A DNA stretch of 64,000 nucleotides from Caballeronia arvi (GTDB taxonomy: Bacteria > Pseudomonadota > Gammaproteobacteria > Burkholderiales > Burkholderiaceae). A program made the position numbers and the translations under genes. Each line of letters starts with the position of its first letter. Within the stretch, counting starts at the first letter, position 1. The stretch covers positions 62,001 to 126,000 of the forward strand of contig NZ_FCOM02000017.1 of assembly GCF_001544695.2 (NCBI RefSeq), in the 5' to 3' direction. Under the pieces are notes generated by a model, which ran no database searches, was not told where the DNA came from, and worked only from the letters and a program-made list of their open reading frames with translations. Positions 25,680-34,188 of this stretch are shown piece after piece.

Positions 25680-26552
25680 TTAGCCGAGTGCCTGATTGAT
25701 GATCGCGAATTGCGCGACGGATGCATCGCGCGATGGCGCACCGTTGCGAGCCATCTTGATGACCGTATCGACGCGCTTCAGCCCGACGCGTTCGAGCCAG
25801 TCCGCGAGACCGCTTTCGTCCGGCGTGTCGATGCGCGTGAACCCGCCTTCGTTGCGCCCGAGCCAGTGCGCGATGAGCGCTTGCGCGCGGCGCACGTGCT
25901 GTCCATCGTCGGTGACGGAGACCACCGGGCCGATCGCATGGCCGCGCCCGAATTCGCGCATGAGCGCGAAGCCGAGCGCTTCTCCATCGCGTTCGAGCAC
26001 GACGCCTTGCGCGACGTTCAGCAGCGAACGCAGCAGCACGCTTCTGTCGAATCCGCTCGCGCGCGATGCAAGCGCGACGAGCGTTTCAGTGTCGCGCGGT
26101 TCGATCGCGCGAATATGCTCGCCGCGCTGCAAGTCGATGCGCGGCACGGTGAAATCGGCGGATTGATGCTGATGTATCGCACCGATGCGCGTGAAGCCGA
26201 GCTTCGCGTAAAGCGGCTCGCCGGCGGGCGTCGCGTGCAGCACGGTAGTGCGTTCGCCGAGCGCTCCGAGCAGCAGTTCCATCAGCGTGCGGCCGATGCC
26301 CTTGCCCTGGCAATCCGGCGCGACGATCACCATGCCGAGCGATCCGCCGTTCTCGCCGAACGTCCAGAAAAGCGCGGTGCCGACGACACGATCGCCGTCC
26401 TGCGCGACGAAGCCCGCGCCGGCATCGTGGACGAAGCGCCAGTCATCGGCGCGATGCGGCCATTTCACTTCGACCGATAACGCGTGCGCCGCGGGGATAT
26501 CGTCGGCGGTAAAAGGGCGATAGAGAAGAGTGGATGTTTCGGCGGGGGACAC
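25680..26552 (-). CDS. GNAT-family N-acetyltransferase, two-domain
   Basis: About 290 residues. The first half is a complete GNAT domain with the acetyl-CoA pyrophosphate loop VIVAPDCQGKGIGRTLMELL; the second half (from about residue 150) looks like a degenerate second GNAT unit, as in proteins with Acetyltransf_18. GTG 26552 is chosen because GGAG lies 6 bases before it; GTG 26564 is an alternative. It is followed directly by the ghrA-like gene. The acceptor is unknown. Confidence 0.82.
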   Translation of the reverse strand: MSPAETSTLLYRPFTADDIPAAHALSVEVKWPHRADDWRFVHDAGAGFVAQDGDRVVGTALFWTFGENGGSLGMVIVAPDCQGKGIGRTLMELLLGALGERTTVLHATPAGEPLYAKLGFTRIGAIHQHQSADFTVPRIDLQRGEHIRAIEPRDTETLVALASRASGFDRSVLLRSLLNVAQGVVLERDGEALGFALMREFGRGHAIGPVVSVTDDGQHVRRAQALIAHWLGRNEGGFTRIDTPDESGLADWLERVGLKRVDTVIKMARNGAPSRDASVAQFAIINQALG

Positions 26553-26621
26553 GGCATGCTCCACGTCAGAGAATGCCGCTTACTTTGACACGCACGCCAT
26601 CGCGCGGATAGGACGATCCTG

Positions 26622-27149
26622 CTATGGATAGTGAACGGCGTCGGGAGACAGGACGGACGCGCCCTGCGTCAGATGCGCTTCTTCGATGCGGTCATCGCCC
26701 ATGAGATGAAACACGGTCTCGCCGCGGGCAAGCAGATAGTCCGCGACGATGCGCCTATGACAGCGCCACCAGACCGCTTCCGAGCACATCACGGCGCAGC
26801 GTTTTTTGCGTCCGAGCTCGATCAGTTGTTCGAGGCCTTCGCGAAAGGAAGCCGAGAGCGCGTAGTCCGCGTAATTGTGAAAGCTCTGGTTCTCCCAGAA
26901 GCCATTCACATCGGGCGCGATGTCTTTCGACTTGGCGCGAAGCCCGCCGAGTTCCTTGATGCGCTCGTATCCGATTCGATGAGGTTCGAGGCTCGCGGGC
27001 AAGGTGTCCGCGTTGAACTGCGGATTCGTTCGGGATTTCGGCACGGTGCGGATATCGACGATCACCTCCACCGCTGCCGTGTGCAGCAGCGTCGCCAGTT
27101 CTTCGACCGTGCGGGTCGAATGGCCGACCGTGTAGAAGGGAAGGTTCAT
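26622..27149 (-). CDS. DUF488-family protein
   Basis: 175 residues with the family landmarks: N-terminal YTVGHSTRTVEELATLL, VIVDIRTVPKSRTNP, and the C-terminal cysteine/histidine block CSEAVWWRCHRRIVADYLL. The role of DUF488 proteins is not settled; the conserved Cys-Glu and Cys-His-Arg suggest a catalytic or metal site. Its ATG overlaps the stop of the MFS gene, so the two are co-translated. Confidence 0.85.
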   Translation of the reverse strand: MNLPFYTVGHSTRTVEELATLLHTAAVEVIVDIRTVPKSRTNPQFNADTLPASLEPHRIGYERIKELGGLRAKSKDIAPDVNGFWENQSFHNYADYALSASFREGLEQLIELGRKKRCAVMCSEAVWWRCHRRIVADYLLARGETVFHLMGDDRIEEAHLTQGASVLSPDAVHYP

Positions 27150-28354
27150 GCGCGCTTTGCAGCATGCAGCGTGCCGCGCATACCGAGCCAGGCCAGTCCC
27201 GCCGCGCCCAGCGCGAGCGCCGCCACGGCGATCCATAACGCGATGGAGAACGATCCGGTGTGCTCCGCGATCGGCGCGGCGACCAATGGTCCGACGATCT
27301 GCCCGAGGCCATAGGCCGCGGTCGCGTAACCCATCAGGCCGGCGGCGGCCTCGCCGCGCAAACGGCGCGCTTCGCGCATCGCGAACAAGGTGATGGCGGT
27401 GAACGGCAAGCCCAGCAGCAGGCTGCCGAGCCCGAAGCCGAGCGCGGTCGGAAACACGATGCCGAGACAGATGCCGAGCGCCTGAATGACATAGCACGCC
27501 GCCGACAGCAGCCGGTTGTCCCACGACAGCGGCAGCCGCGCGGCGATCAGCGCGCCTGCGATCAGCGCGAGACCGAACGCCGGCCAGAACAGGTCGGGCC
27601 ACGGCGAGCCCGGCAACGCCTGCCGCGCGATCACGGGCAGAAACGTCGCGGTGATGATGTAGCCGAATCCCGCGAGACTGTAGAGGCCGACGAGCCCGAT
27701 GGAATCGGCGCGCGTCGAGGCGGGCGGCGTGTTGTCGGCGGAACGCGCCTGGCTACGCGCCGCCGGTGCCCGGTGCGCGAAAGCCTTCCATACGATGACG
27801 CCCGCCACGCCCGAGCACAGCGCGAAGCCGATCCACACCGATGGCGCGGGCACGTCGAGCGCGGCGGCGACGGCGCCCAGCAGCCCCGTCGCGACGATGC
27901 CCACGCCCGGCCCCGCGTAGATCACGCCGCCGAGGCCGTGCGCGTCGAGTTCCGCGAGCCGTCGCAAGCCCCATTGCGAGGCGAACACGAACGCCCACGC
28001 GCTCCCGACACCCGCCGCGAAGCGGATCGCGGCCCACAGCCAGAAGAGATCGACGACGCCCATCGCGAGCGTCAGCAGGATCGTCGCTGCCAGCGCGAGC
28101 CGCACCATGCGCGCGTGATCGACGCGAATCGCCGCGCACGACAGCGCGCCGATCAGATAGCCGGCGTAGTTCGCCGATGCGAGCCAGCCGCCGTGACGGA
28201 TATCGAGCGCGCCGCTTTTCAGCATCAGCGGCAGGAGCGGCGTGAACGCGAATCGCCCGACGCCGAGCGCCACCGCGAGCACGACGGCGCACGCGAGCGC
28301 GGCGTTTCGCGCGTGATGAGCGGGCAGCGAGGAAGCGTGGGCGGGCGAAGCCAT
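27146..28354 (-). CDS. MFS transporter, YbfB/YjiJ family
   Basis: 402 residues of a 12-segment major facilitator fold. The family opening LGVGRFAFTPLLPLMLKSG is characteristic of YbfB/YjiJ permeases, and ANYAGYLIGALSCA follows as in that family. ATG 28354 is the first methionine (a TTG at 28375 is in frame but less likely). It is divergent from a LysR gene 95 bases away, its probable regulator. The substrate is unknown. Confidence 0.86.
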   Translation of the reverse strand: MASPAHASSLPAHHARNAALACAVVLAVALGVGRFAFTPLLPLMLKSGALDIRHGGWLASANYAGYLIGALSCAAIRVDHARMVRLALAATILLTLAMGVVDLFWLWAAIRFAAGVGSAWAFVFASQWGLRRLAELDAHGLGGVIYAGPGVGIVATGLLGAVAAALDVPAPSVWIGFALCSGVAGVIVWKAFAHRAPAARSQARSADNTPPASTRADSIGLVGLYSLAGFGYIITATFLPVIARQALPGSPWPDLFWPAFGLALIAGALIAARLPLSWDNRLLSAACYVIQALGICLGIVFPTALGFGLGSLLLGLPFTAITLFAMREARRLRGEAAAGLMGYATAAYGLGQIVGPLVAAPIAEHTGSFSIALWIAVAALALGAAGLAWLGMRGTLHAAKRA

Positions 28355-28449
28355 AAATGGATCATAGAAGCGCAATGGAACGATCGTAGCTTGACCGCAT
28401 CATCTTGAAAAATGAATAATCGAGATTCGATGCATCTTCGGAAAAGATC

Positions 28450-29322
28450 ATGGATCTTGCAGCGCTGACGATTTTCCGGGCGGTCGTGCGCGAGAACGGC
28501 GTGACGCGCGCGGCGGCCAAGCTCAATCGCGTGCAGTCGAACGTGACGACGCGCATCCGTCAACTGGAGGAAACGCTCGGCACGGACCTCTTCATTCGCG
28601 ATGGCCGCCGTCTCGTGCTGACGCCCGCGGGCGAAACGCTTCTGCCGTATGCGGAACGCCTGCTCGCGCTCGCCGAAGAAGCGCGTCACGCGGTCAGCGA
28701 GAACCGTCCGCAGGGGCGGCTGCGTCTCGGCACGATGGAGAGCACGGCGGCGAGCCGTCTGCCGCGCGTGCTGGCGACGTATCACCAGCGCTGGCCGCAG
28801 GTGACGCTGGAACTGGCGACGGGCGTGACGCGTGCGCTCATCGACAGCGTGCGCGCGTTCGAAATCGACGCGGCGGTGATCGCGCGCCCCATCGAGCCGG
28901 ACGCACTGCCCGCTGAGCAGTTCGAATCCGTGCCGGTGTTTAGAGAAGAACTGGCGCTGATCACGCCGCGCGGGCGGAATCCCACCGCGATGGCCGACGA
29001 TGCGGCCGGGCTGACGCTGGTTGCGTTCGAGCGCGGCTGCGCGTACCGCTCATACGCGATGCGCTGGTACGAGCGGCAGAAGATCAGGCCGGCGCGCGTG
29101 CTGGAGCTGGGTTCGTATCATGCGATCGTCGCGTGCGTGGCGGCGGGCGCGGGCGTCGCGGTCGCGCCGCGCTCGGTGCTCGAACTGGCGCGCCTGGGCG
29201 ATGAAGTCGATCTGCATCCGATGGGCGTGCTCGGCCAGATCGACACGCTGCTGGTCTGGCGCAAGGGGCACTTTTCGGCGGCGCTTAATGCGATGCGGGA
29301 TTTGCTGGCCGAAGGCGCCTGA
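28450..29322 (+). CDS. LysR-family transcriptional regulator
   Basis: 290 residues: helix-turn-helix MDLAALTIFRAVVRENGVTR, then AAAKLNRVQSNVTTRIRQLE, and a substrate-binding-like effector domain starting near GRLRLGTMESTAASRLP. Divergently arranged with the YbfB-type MFS gene, so a local activator or repressor of that transporter and the DUF488 gene is the simplest reading. Confidence 0.9.
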   Translation: MDLAALTIFRAVVRENGVTRAAAKLNRVQSNVTTRIRQLEETLGTDLFIRDGRRLVLTPAGETLLPYAERLLALAEEARHAVSENRPQGRLRLGTMESTAASRLPRVLATYHQRWPQVTLELATGVTRALIDSVRAFEIDAAVIARPIEPDALPAEQFESVPVFREELALITPRGRNPTAMADDAAGLTLVAFERGCAYRSYAMRWYERQKIRPARVLELGSYHAIVACVAAGAGVAVAPRSVLELARLGDEVDLHPMGVLGQIDTLLVWRKGHFSAALNAMRDLLAEGA

Positions 29323-29344
29323 CGCGAGGATCGGCGTCGATCAT

Positions 29345-29992
29345 CTATTGAAACTGGAAACCCCGCCGCGCATAAAACCGCTGCAATTCATGCTTCTTCG
29401 GCCGCACGCCGGTAAAGACCTCGACATATTCCGGAATCCGCAACATCCGGACGCCCATGTCCTCTTCGCTCTTCGTCGACACATAGCCCGCTTGCGTGAA
29501 ATACGCCACGCGCGCGCGGACGTCCGCGGCGCGCGCTTCATAACCGAAGCGCGTGAACAGAGCCGTGAGCGCCTCGATGCGTTGCGCATCGTCTCGCGCC
29601 ATATGCTCCGCGATTTCCGGCGATTGCTGCGCCCAGCTTCGCATCGCGGCGTCGAAGCGCGAATCGAAGATCGTCTCGTCGAACCAGCAATCGAAGACGT
29701 TCAACATCGCCTCGCACACGCTGTCCGCGTAGGCTTCCGTACGTTCGATCCAGTTGCCCGTGTTCTTCTGTTTCCATCGGTCGAGCAGAGCGGAAAGCAG
29801 TTCTTCGCGATCCTTGAAGAACCAGTAGAAACTCGTTCGCGACAGGTTCAGCTTCTTCGCCAGCGGAAGGATGCGGACCGCTTCCAGGCCGCCTTCGAGC
29901 AGGCTTTCATACGCCGCCTCCAGCCACATGTCGGCTGAACCGCGCACCACGTCCAGCGTCTCGTCCATTTCGGGTTTTCCCTCGTCAGGCAT
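29345..29992 (-). CDS. TetR-family transcriptional regulator
   Basis: About 215 residues. The TetR helix-turn-helix sits near residues 20-60 (ILPLAKKLNLSRTSFYWFFK); the rest is an all-helical ligand domain. Start choice is open: ATG 29992 is used here; ATG 29968 has a GAGGG ribosome site and GTG 30010 would overlap the operator. It is divergent from the StcD-like demethylase gene, with a perfect inverted repeat between them (30008-30050), so it is very likely the repressor of that operon and of itself. Confidence 0.86.
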   Translation of the reverse strand: MPDEGKPEMDETLDVVRGSADMWLEAAYESLLEGGLEAVRILPLAKKLNLSRTSFYWFFKDREELLSALLDRWKQKNTGNWIERTEAYADSVCEAMLNVFDCWFDETIFDSRFDAAMRSWAQQSPEIAEHMARDDAQRIEALTALFTRFGYEARAADVRARVAYFTQAGYVSTKSEEDMGVRMLRIPEYVEVFTGVRPKKHELQRFYARRGFQFQ

Positions 29993-30007
29993 GCGTTCGT
30001 GTTCATC

Positions 30008-30058
30008 CACTGTACACCATTGTTTCCCTACTTGACACCTGTGTACAGTGCTTCTAAT
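30008..30058 (+). promoter_or_regulatory. Predicted promoter with TetR operator built in
   Basis: Two perfect 10-base arms, CACTGTACAC at 30008-30017 and GTGTACAGTG at 30041-30050, separated by 23 bases; each contains the self-complementary TGTACA. A consensus -35 TTGACA lies at 30032-30037 and TCTAAT (five of six) at 30053-30058, giving a short 15-base spacer; TAATCT at 30055 gives 17 with a poorer hexamer. The right arm falls inside the spacer, so a bound repressor would block RNA polymerase for the gene at 30106. Confidence 0.6.
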
Positions 30059-30105
30059 CTTGATTCACAACGCCGAATTTTCCTCACTCGCTCCGAAGAG
30101 GCACC

Positions 30106-32142
30106 ATGTCCACGGATCCGCTGCTGCAGCCCTATACGCTGAAACATCTGACGTTCCGCAACCGGATCATGACGACATCGCATGAACCGGCTTACGCCGA
30201 GGACGGCATGCCGAAGGAGCGTTACCGCGCTTACCACGTCGAGCGGGCCAAGGCTGGTATCGCGTTGACGATGACAGCCGGGTCCGCGGCGACGTCCAAG
30301 GACAGTCCGCCGGTCTTCAACAACATCCTCGTGTACAAGGATGAAGTGGTGCCGTGGATGAAGGATCTCGTCGACGAGTGTCACGAGCATGGCGCGAAGG
30401 TGATGATCCAGCTGACCCATCTCGGCCGCCGCACGCGCTGGGACAAGGGCGACTGGCTGCCCGCGGTGTCGCCGTCGCACAATCGCGAGGCGTCGCATCG
30501 CGCGTTTCCGAAGAAGATGGAGGACTGGGATATCGAGCGCATCGTCCGTGACTTCGCGGACGCGGCCGAGCGCATGAAAGCCGCCGGGCTCGACGGGCTC
30601 GAAATCGAAGCGTACGGCCATCTGAACGACCAGTTCTGGTCGCCGCTCACGAACACGCTCGAAGGTCCGTACGGCGGCTCGCTCGAGAATCGCATGCGTT
30701 TCACGTTCGACGTCCTGCGCGCGATGCGCGAGCGCGTCGGCGAGCGCTTTCTGCTCGGCATCCGCTATACCGCCGATGAAACGCTCGTGGGCGGCATCAC
30801 GAAGGAAGAGGGCATCGAGATCTCGAAGCGCCTGAAGAACAGCGGGCTCGTCGATTTCCTGAACGTGGTGCGCGGGCATCTGGACACCGACGCCGGACTG
30901 ACCGACGCCATCCCGATCATGGGGATGAAGAGCGCCCCGCATCTCGACTTCGCGGGCGAGATCCGCCAGGCGACGGACTTTCCCACGTTCCACGCCGCGC
31001 GCATTCAGGACGTCGCCACGGCGCGCCATGCGATCGAATCGGGCAAGATCGACATGGTCGGCATGACGCGCGCGCACATGACCGATCCGCATATCGTGCG
31101 CAAGATCATCGAGCGCCGGGAGGACGATATCCGCCCCTGCGTCGGCGCGAACTATTGTCTCGATCGCATCTATCAGGGCGGCATGGCGCTGTGCATCCAT
31201 AACGCCGCGACGGGCCGCGAGCTCGAAATGCCGCAGACCATCAAGCCGGCCGCGATCAAGCGCAGGATCGTCATCGTCGGCGCGGGGCCCGCGGGTCTCG
31301 AAGCCGCGCGCGTGGCGGGCGAGCGCGGGCATGACGTCGTCGTGCTCGAAGCGATGAACGATCCTGGCGGCCAGATCCGCCTGACCGCATTGAACCCGCG
31401 CCGCAAGGAGATGATCGGCATCGTCGAATGGCGCATGGCGCAGTGCGAAAAGCTTGGCGTGCGCTTCAAGTTCAATACGTGGGCGGACACCGATACGGTG
31501 CTCGCGGAGAATCCCGATGTGGTGATCGTCGCGACCGGCGGCATGCCGCATACGGAGGTGTGCACGTCAGGCAACGAGCTCGTCGTCTCTTCATGGGACA
31601 TCATTTCCGGCGACGTGAAACCCGGCGCCAATGCGCTGATCTTCGACGATGCCGGCGATCACGCCGCGCTGCAGGCCGCCGAAACCATCGCGCAGGCGGG
31701 CGGCAAGGTCGAGGTGATGACGCCCGACCGCACGTTCTCGCCCGAAGTGATGAGCATGAATCTCGTGCCTTACATGCGCTCGCTGCAAAAGCTCGCAACG
31801 ACGTTCACGGTGACATTCCGGCTCGAATCGGTGCGGCGCGAAGGCAAGGACCTCGTCGCGACGATCGGCAGCGACTACGGCGGCGTGACGAAGGAGCAGC
31901 GCTACGATCAGATCGTCGTCAATCACGGCACGATTCCGATGGACGAGCTGTACTTCGAGCTCAAGCCGCTCTCGAAGAATCTCGGCGCGGTGAACTACGA
32001 CGAGCTCATCGACGGCAAGCCGCAGACGCCGCAAACGAATCCCGACGGACGCTTCCAGCTTTTCCGTATCGGCGATGCGGTGTCGGCGCGCAACACGCAC
32101 GCCGCGATCTATGACGCGCTGCGTCTCGTGAAGGATCTGTGA
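30106..32142 (+). CDS. NADH:flavin oxidoreductase, TMADH family, StcD-like N-methylproline demethylase
   Basis: 678 residues: N-terminal old-yellow-enzyme-like FMN barrel (LLQPYTLKHLTFRNRIMTTS ... IEAYGHLNDQFWSPLTN ... YGGSLENRMRF), an iron-sulfur region (Cys345, Cys351, Cys363), and a C-terminal FAD/NAD half with VIVGAGPAGLEAARVAG. This is the trimethylamine/dimethylglycine dehydrogenase group; the sequence recalls StcD, the N-methylproline demethylase of proline betaine (stachydrine) use. It is most likely to remove an N-methyl group as formaldehyde. Only three of the four cluster cysteines of the dienoyl-CoA reductase pattern are seen: the second is Ala348. The gene starts an operon with the reductase at 32155. 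The family call is strong; the substrate call is from recollection of the family and context. Confidence 0.82.
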   Translation: MSTDPLLQPYTLKHLTFRNRIMTTSHEPAYAEDGMPKERYRAYHVERAKAGIALTMTAGSAATSKDSPPVFNNILVYKDEVVPWMKDLVDECHEHGAKVMIQLTHLGRRTRWDKGDWLPAVSPSHNREASHRAFPKKMEDWDIERIVRDFADAAERMKAAGLDGLEIEAYGHLNDQFWSPLTNTLEGPYGGSLENRMRFTFDVLRAMRERVGERFLLGIRYTADETLVGGITKEEGIEISKRLKNSGLVDFLNVVRGHLDTDAGLTDAIPIMGMKSAPHLDFAGEIRQATDFPTFHAARIQDVATARHAIESGKIDMVGMTRAHMTDPHIVRKIIERREDDIRPCVGANYCLDRIYQGGMALCIHNAATGRELEMPQTIKPAAIKRRIVIVGAGPAGLEAARVAGERGHDVVVLEAMNDPGGQIRLTALNPRRKEMIGIVEWRMAQCEKLGVRFKFNTWADTDTVLAENPDVVIVATGGMPHTEVCTSGNELVVSSWDIISGDVKPGANALIFDDAGDHAALQAAETIAQAGGKVEVMTPDRTFSPEVMSMNLVPYMRSLQKLATTFTVTFRLESVRREGKDLVATIGSDYGGVTKEQRYDQIVVNHGTIPMDELYFELKPLSKNLGAVNYDELIDGKPQTPQTNPDGRFQLFRIGDAVSARNTHAAIYDALRLVKDL

Positions 32143-32154
32143 GCCGGGCGCGGC

Positions 32155-33102
32155 ATGCGATTCAGCCCCGACGAGGCGCATGAGCTCGCGCGCCGTGCCG
32201 CCATGCGGGCAGGCGCGCGTGAGGACGTCGCGGATTCGCTCGCGAAGGCCGTCGTGTCCGCGGAACGTGCGGGCAAGAAGACGGTCGGATTCGCTCATCT
32301 GATCGACTATCTGCACGCGTTCGCCGAGGGCCGCATCGACGGGAAGGCGACGCCCGTCGTCACGTATCCCGCGCCTGCCCTGATTCGCGTCGATGCGCAG
32401 CAGGGCATCGCGCAACTGGGGTTCGATCTGGCGTTCGAAGAACTGATGGCGCGCGCGAAAGCGCATGGCGTCGCGACCTTCCAGCAGCACGGCAGCTATA
32501 CGGCCGGCGAGCTCGGTTATTACACACGGCGGCTTGCCGGGCGCGGACTGCTGGCGATGGCCGTGTCGAACGCGCCGGCGCTGATGACGACCGCCGAAAG
32601 CCGCAAGCCGATCCTCGGCACCAATCCTCTGTCCTTCGCCGCGCCGCTGGAAAACGGCGGGCCGCTCGTCTTCGATCAGGCATCGAGCGCGACCGCGTTC
32701 GTCAACGTGAGACACGCGGCGCAAGCGGGCGAAGCGATTCCCGAAGGCTGGGCGCTCGACGGCGCGGGCGAGCCCACCACCGACTCGCGCGAAGCGCTGA
32801 ACGGCGCATTGCTCGCGTTCGGCGGCGCGCGCGGGGCCAACATCGCGTTGATGGTCGAAGTCCTGGCGGCAGGCCTGACCGGCGCGAACTGGTCGCTCGA
32901 TGCGCCTTCGTTCGTGCAGGGCGGGCAGTCGCCGTCGGTGGGTCTTTGCGTCGTCGCATGGGACGCGGCGGCCGGCTTCGGCACACGGCTGCAGACGCAC
33001 ATCGAGCGGCTCGCGCAATGCGGCATGCACATTCCGGGCCGCCGGGGAAGCCTCGATGAACTCGATATCCCCGACGACATCATCGAGCAACTGGAGCGCT
33101 GA
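32155..33102 (+). CDS. Malate/L-lactate dehydrogenase-family reductase, DpkA-like (pyrroline-2-carboxylate reductase candidate)
   Basis: 315 residues of the Ldh_2 family, which uses NAD(P)H on 2-oxo acids or cyclic imino acids. The catalytic-region His lies in QQHGSYTAGELGYYTRRLAGRGL, followed by LGTNPLSFAAP, both family landmarks. DpkA/LhpI members reduce delta1-pyrroline-2-carboxylate or delta1-piperideine-2-carboxylate to L-proline or L-pipecolate. Next to an N-methylproline demethylase-like gene and a D-amino-acid-type dehydrogenase, this reaction is more likely than lactate or malate oxidation. It starts 12 bases after the demethylase with a weak ribosome site, and ends 25 bases from the convergent importer operon. 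Confidence 0.8.
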   Translation: MRFSPDEAHELARRAAMRAGAREDVADSLAKAVVSAERAGKKTVGFAHLIDYLHAFAEGRIDGKATPVVTYPAPALIRVDAQQGIAQLGFDLAFEELMARAKAHGVATFQQHGSYTAGELGYYTRRLAGRGLLAMAVSNAPALMTTAESRKPILGTNPLSFAAPLENGGPLVFDQASSATAFVNVRHAAQAGEAIPEGWALDGAGEPTTDSREALNGALLAFGGARGANIALMVEVLAAGLTGANWSLDAPSFVQGGQSPSVGLCVVAWDAAAGFGTRLQTHIERLAQCGMHIPGRRGSLDELDIPDDIIEQLER

Positions 33103-33127
33103 AAGCGCCGCCGCTCAACGACTCGAT

Positions 33128-34174
33128 TTACTTCTCGATCTGCTGGTTCCAGCGCTTGTCCCACTGCGCGCGATTCGCGTTGATCGTGTCCCAGTCCACG
33201 ACGGTCACTTTCTTCACGAGCGCATTGAGGTCGCCGAGATTCTTCTCCATCTCGGGCGTCATCTTCGCCTGCGAGTTGGTGGGAATCTGCTTGCCCGCTT
33301 CGGCCGCCTTCGTCTGCGCGGGCGCGGACAGCAGGAATTGCGCGAGCTTCTGCGCGAGCGCCGGGTCGGGATTGTTCTTCACCACGCACAGATCGACGAG
33401 CAGCAGCACCGCGCCTTCCTTCGGCGCGACATACGCGACCGGCAAGCCTTTGTCCTTCAGATCGCCGACGGCGGTCGGCGTGAGCGGGAAGAGGCCGGCT
33501 TCGCCCGTCGTGATCATCTCCGAGAGCTTGGCCGAGTTCGGAATGTATTCGACGACATTCGGGCCAACCGTCGTCGCCCATTTGCTGAAGCCCGGCTCGA
33601 CGTTCTCCTCGCTTCCGCCGAGCAGACGATTGATCGCGAGGAAGCCGTGCAGGCCGAAGGTGCTGCTCGATGCCGACTGGAACACCACCTTGCCCTTGTA
33701 CTTCGGATCGGCGAAGTCCATCCACGAGGTCGGCGGCGCCCAGCCCTTTTCCTTGAAGAGCTTCGTGTTGTAGCCGATCCCCGTCATGCCGAGCTGCACG
33801 CCCGCGCCCATGTCGTCTTTGAGGCGCGCGAACGGATAAAGCTCCTTGAGCACGGGCGCATCGTCGAGCTTCTGGCATACCCCCATGCTGACGGCGCGGG
33901 CCATCACGCCGTCATCGAGAAACGCGACGTGAATCTGCGGGCTGTTGCGGTTCGCGAGCAGCTTGGCGAGCACATCCGACGACGTGCCCGGTACCACGAC
34001 CACCTTCACGTTGTTGGCCTTCTCGAAGTCGGGCAGAACGCCGCTCGTATAGGCCTTTTCCATCGGCCCGCCGTTCATGCCGATATAGATGGTTTTGCTC
34101 TGCGACCACGCGGACGACGTGACGCCGAGTGCGACGAGCGCAGCAAGCGAAGCGAGTGTGCGGGACAGCTTCAT
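33128..34174 (-). CDS. ABC transporter substrate-binding protein, polyamine type, system D
   Basis: 348 residues. Signal peptide MKLSRTLASLAALVALGVTS with cleavage near SAWS|QS, then the mature start KTIYIGMNGGPMEKAYTSGV. The family (SBP_bac_8-like) binds polyamines, amino acids or betaine-like compounds. ATG 34174 has AAGGA upstream; the longer reading to 34468 is a shadow. It is the last gene of the operon that runs from 39857, 14 bases after the DadA-like subunit. An importer in the same operon as an imino-acid dehydrogenase and next to a demethylase suggests an N-methylated or D-configured cyclic amino acid as ligand. Confidence 0.9.
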   Translation of the reverse strand: MKLSRTLASLAALVALGVTSSAWSQSKTIYIGMNGGPMEKAYTSGVLPDFEKANNVKVVVVPGTSSDVLAKLLANRNSPQIHVAFLDDGVMARAVSMGVCQKLDDAPVLKELYPFARLKDDMGAGVQLGMTGIGYNTKLFKEKGWAPPTSWMDFADPKYKGKVVFQSASSSTFGLHGFLAINRLLGGSEENVEPGFSKWATTVGPNVVEYIPNSAKLSEMITTGEAGLFPLTPTAVGDLKDKGLPVAYVAPKEGAVLLLVDLCVVKNNPDPALAQKLAQFLLSAPAQTKAAEAGKQIPTNSQAKMTPEMEKNLGDLNALVKKVTVVDWDTINANRAQWDKRWNQQIEK

Positions 34175-34188
34175 CGTGTTTGTCCTTG

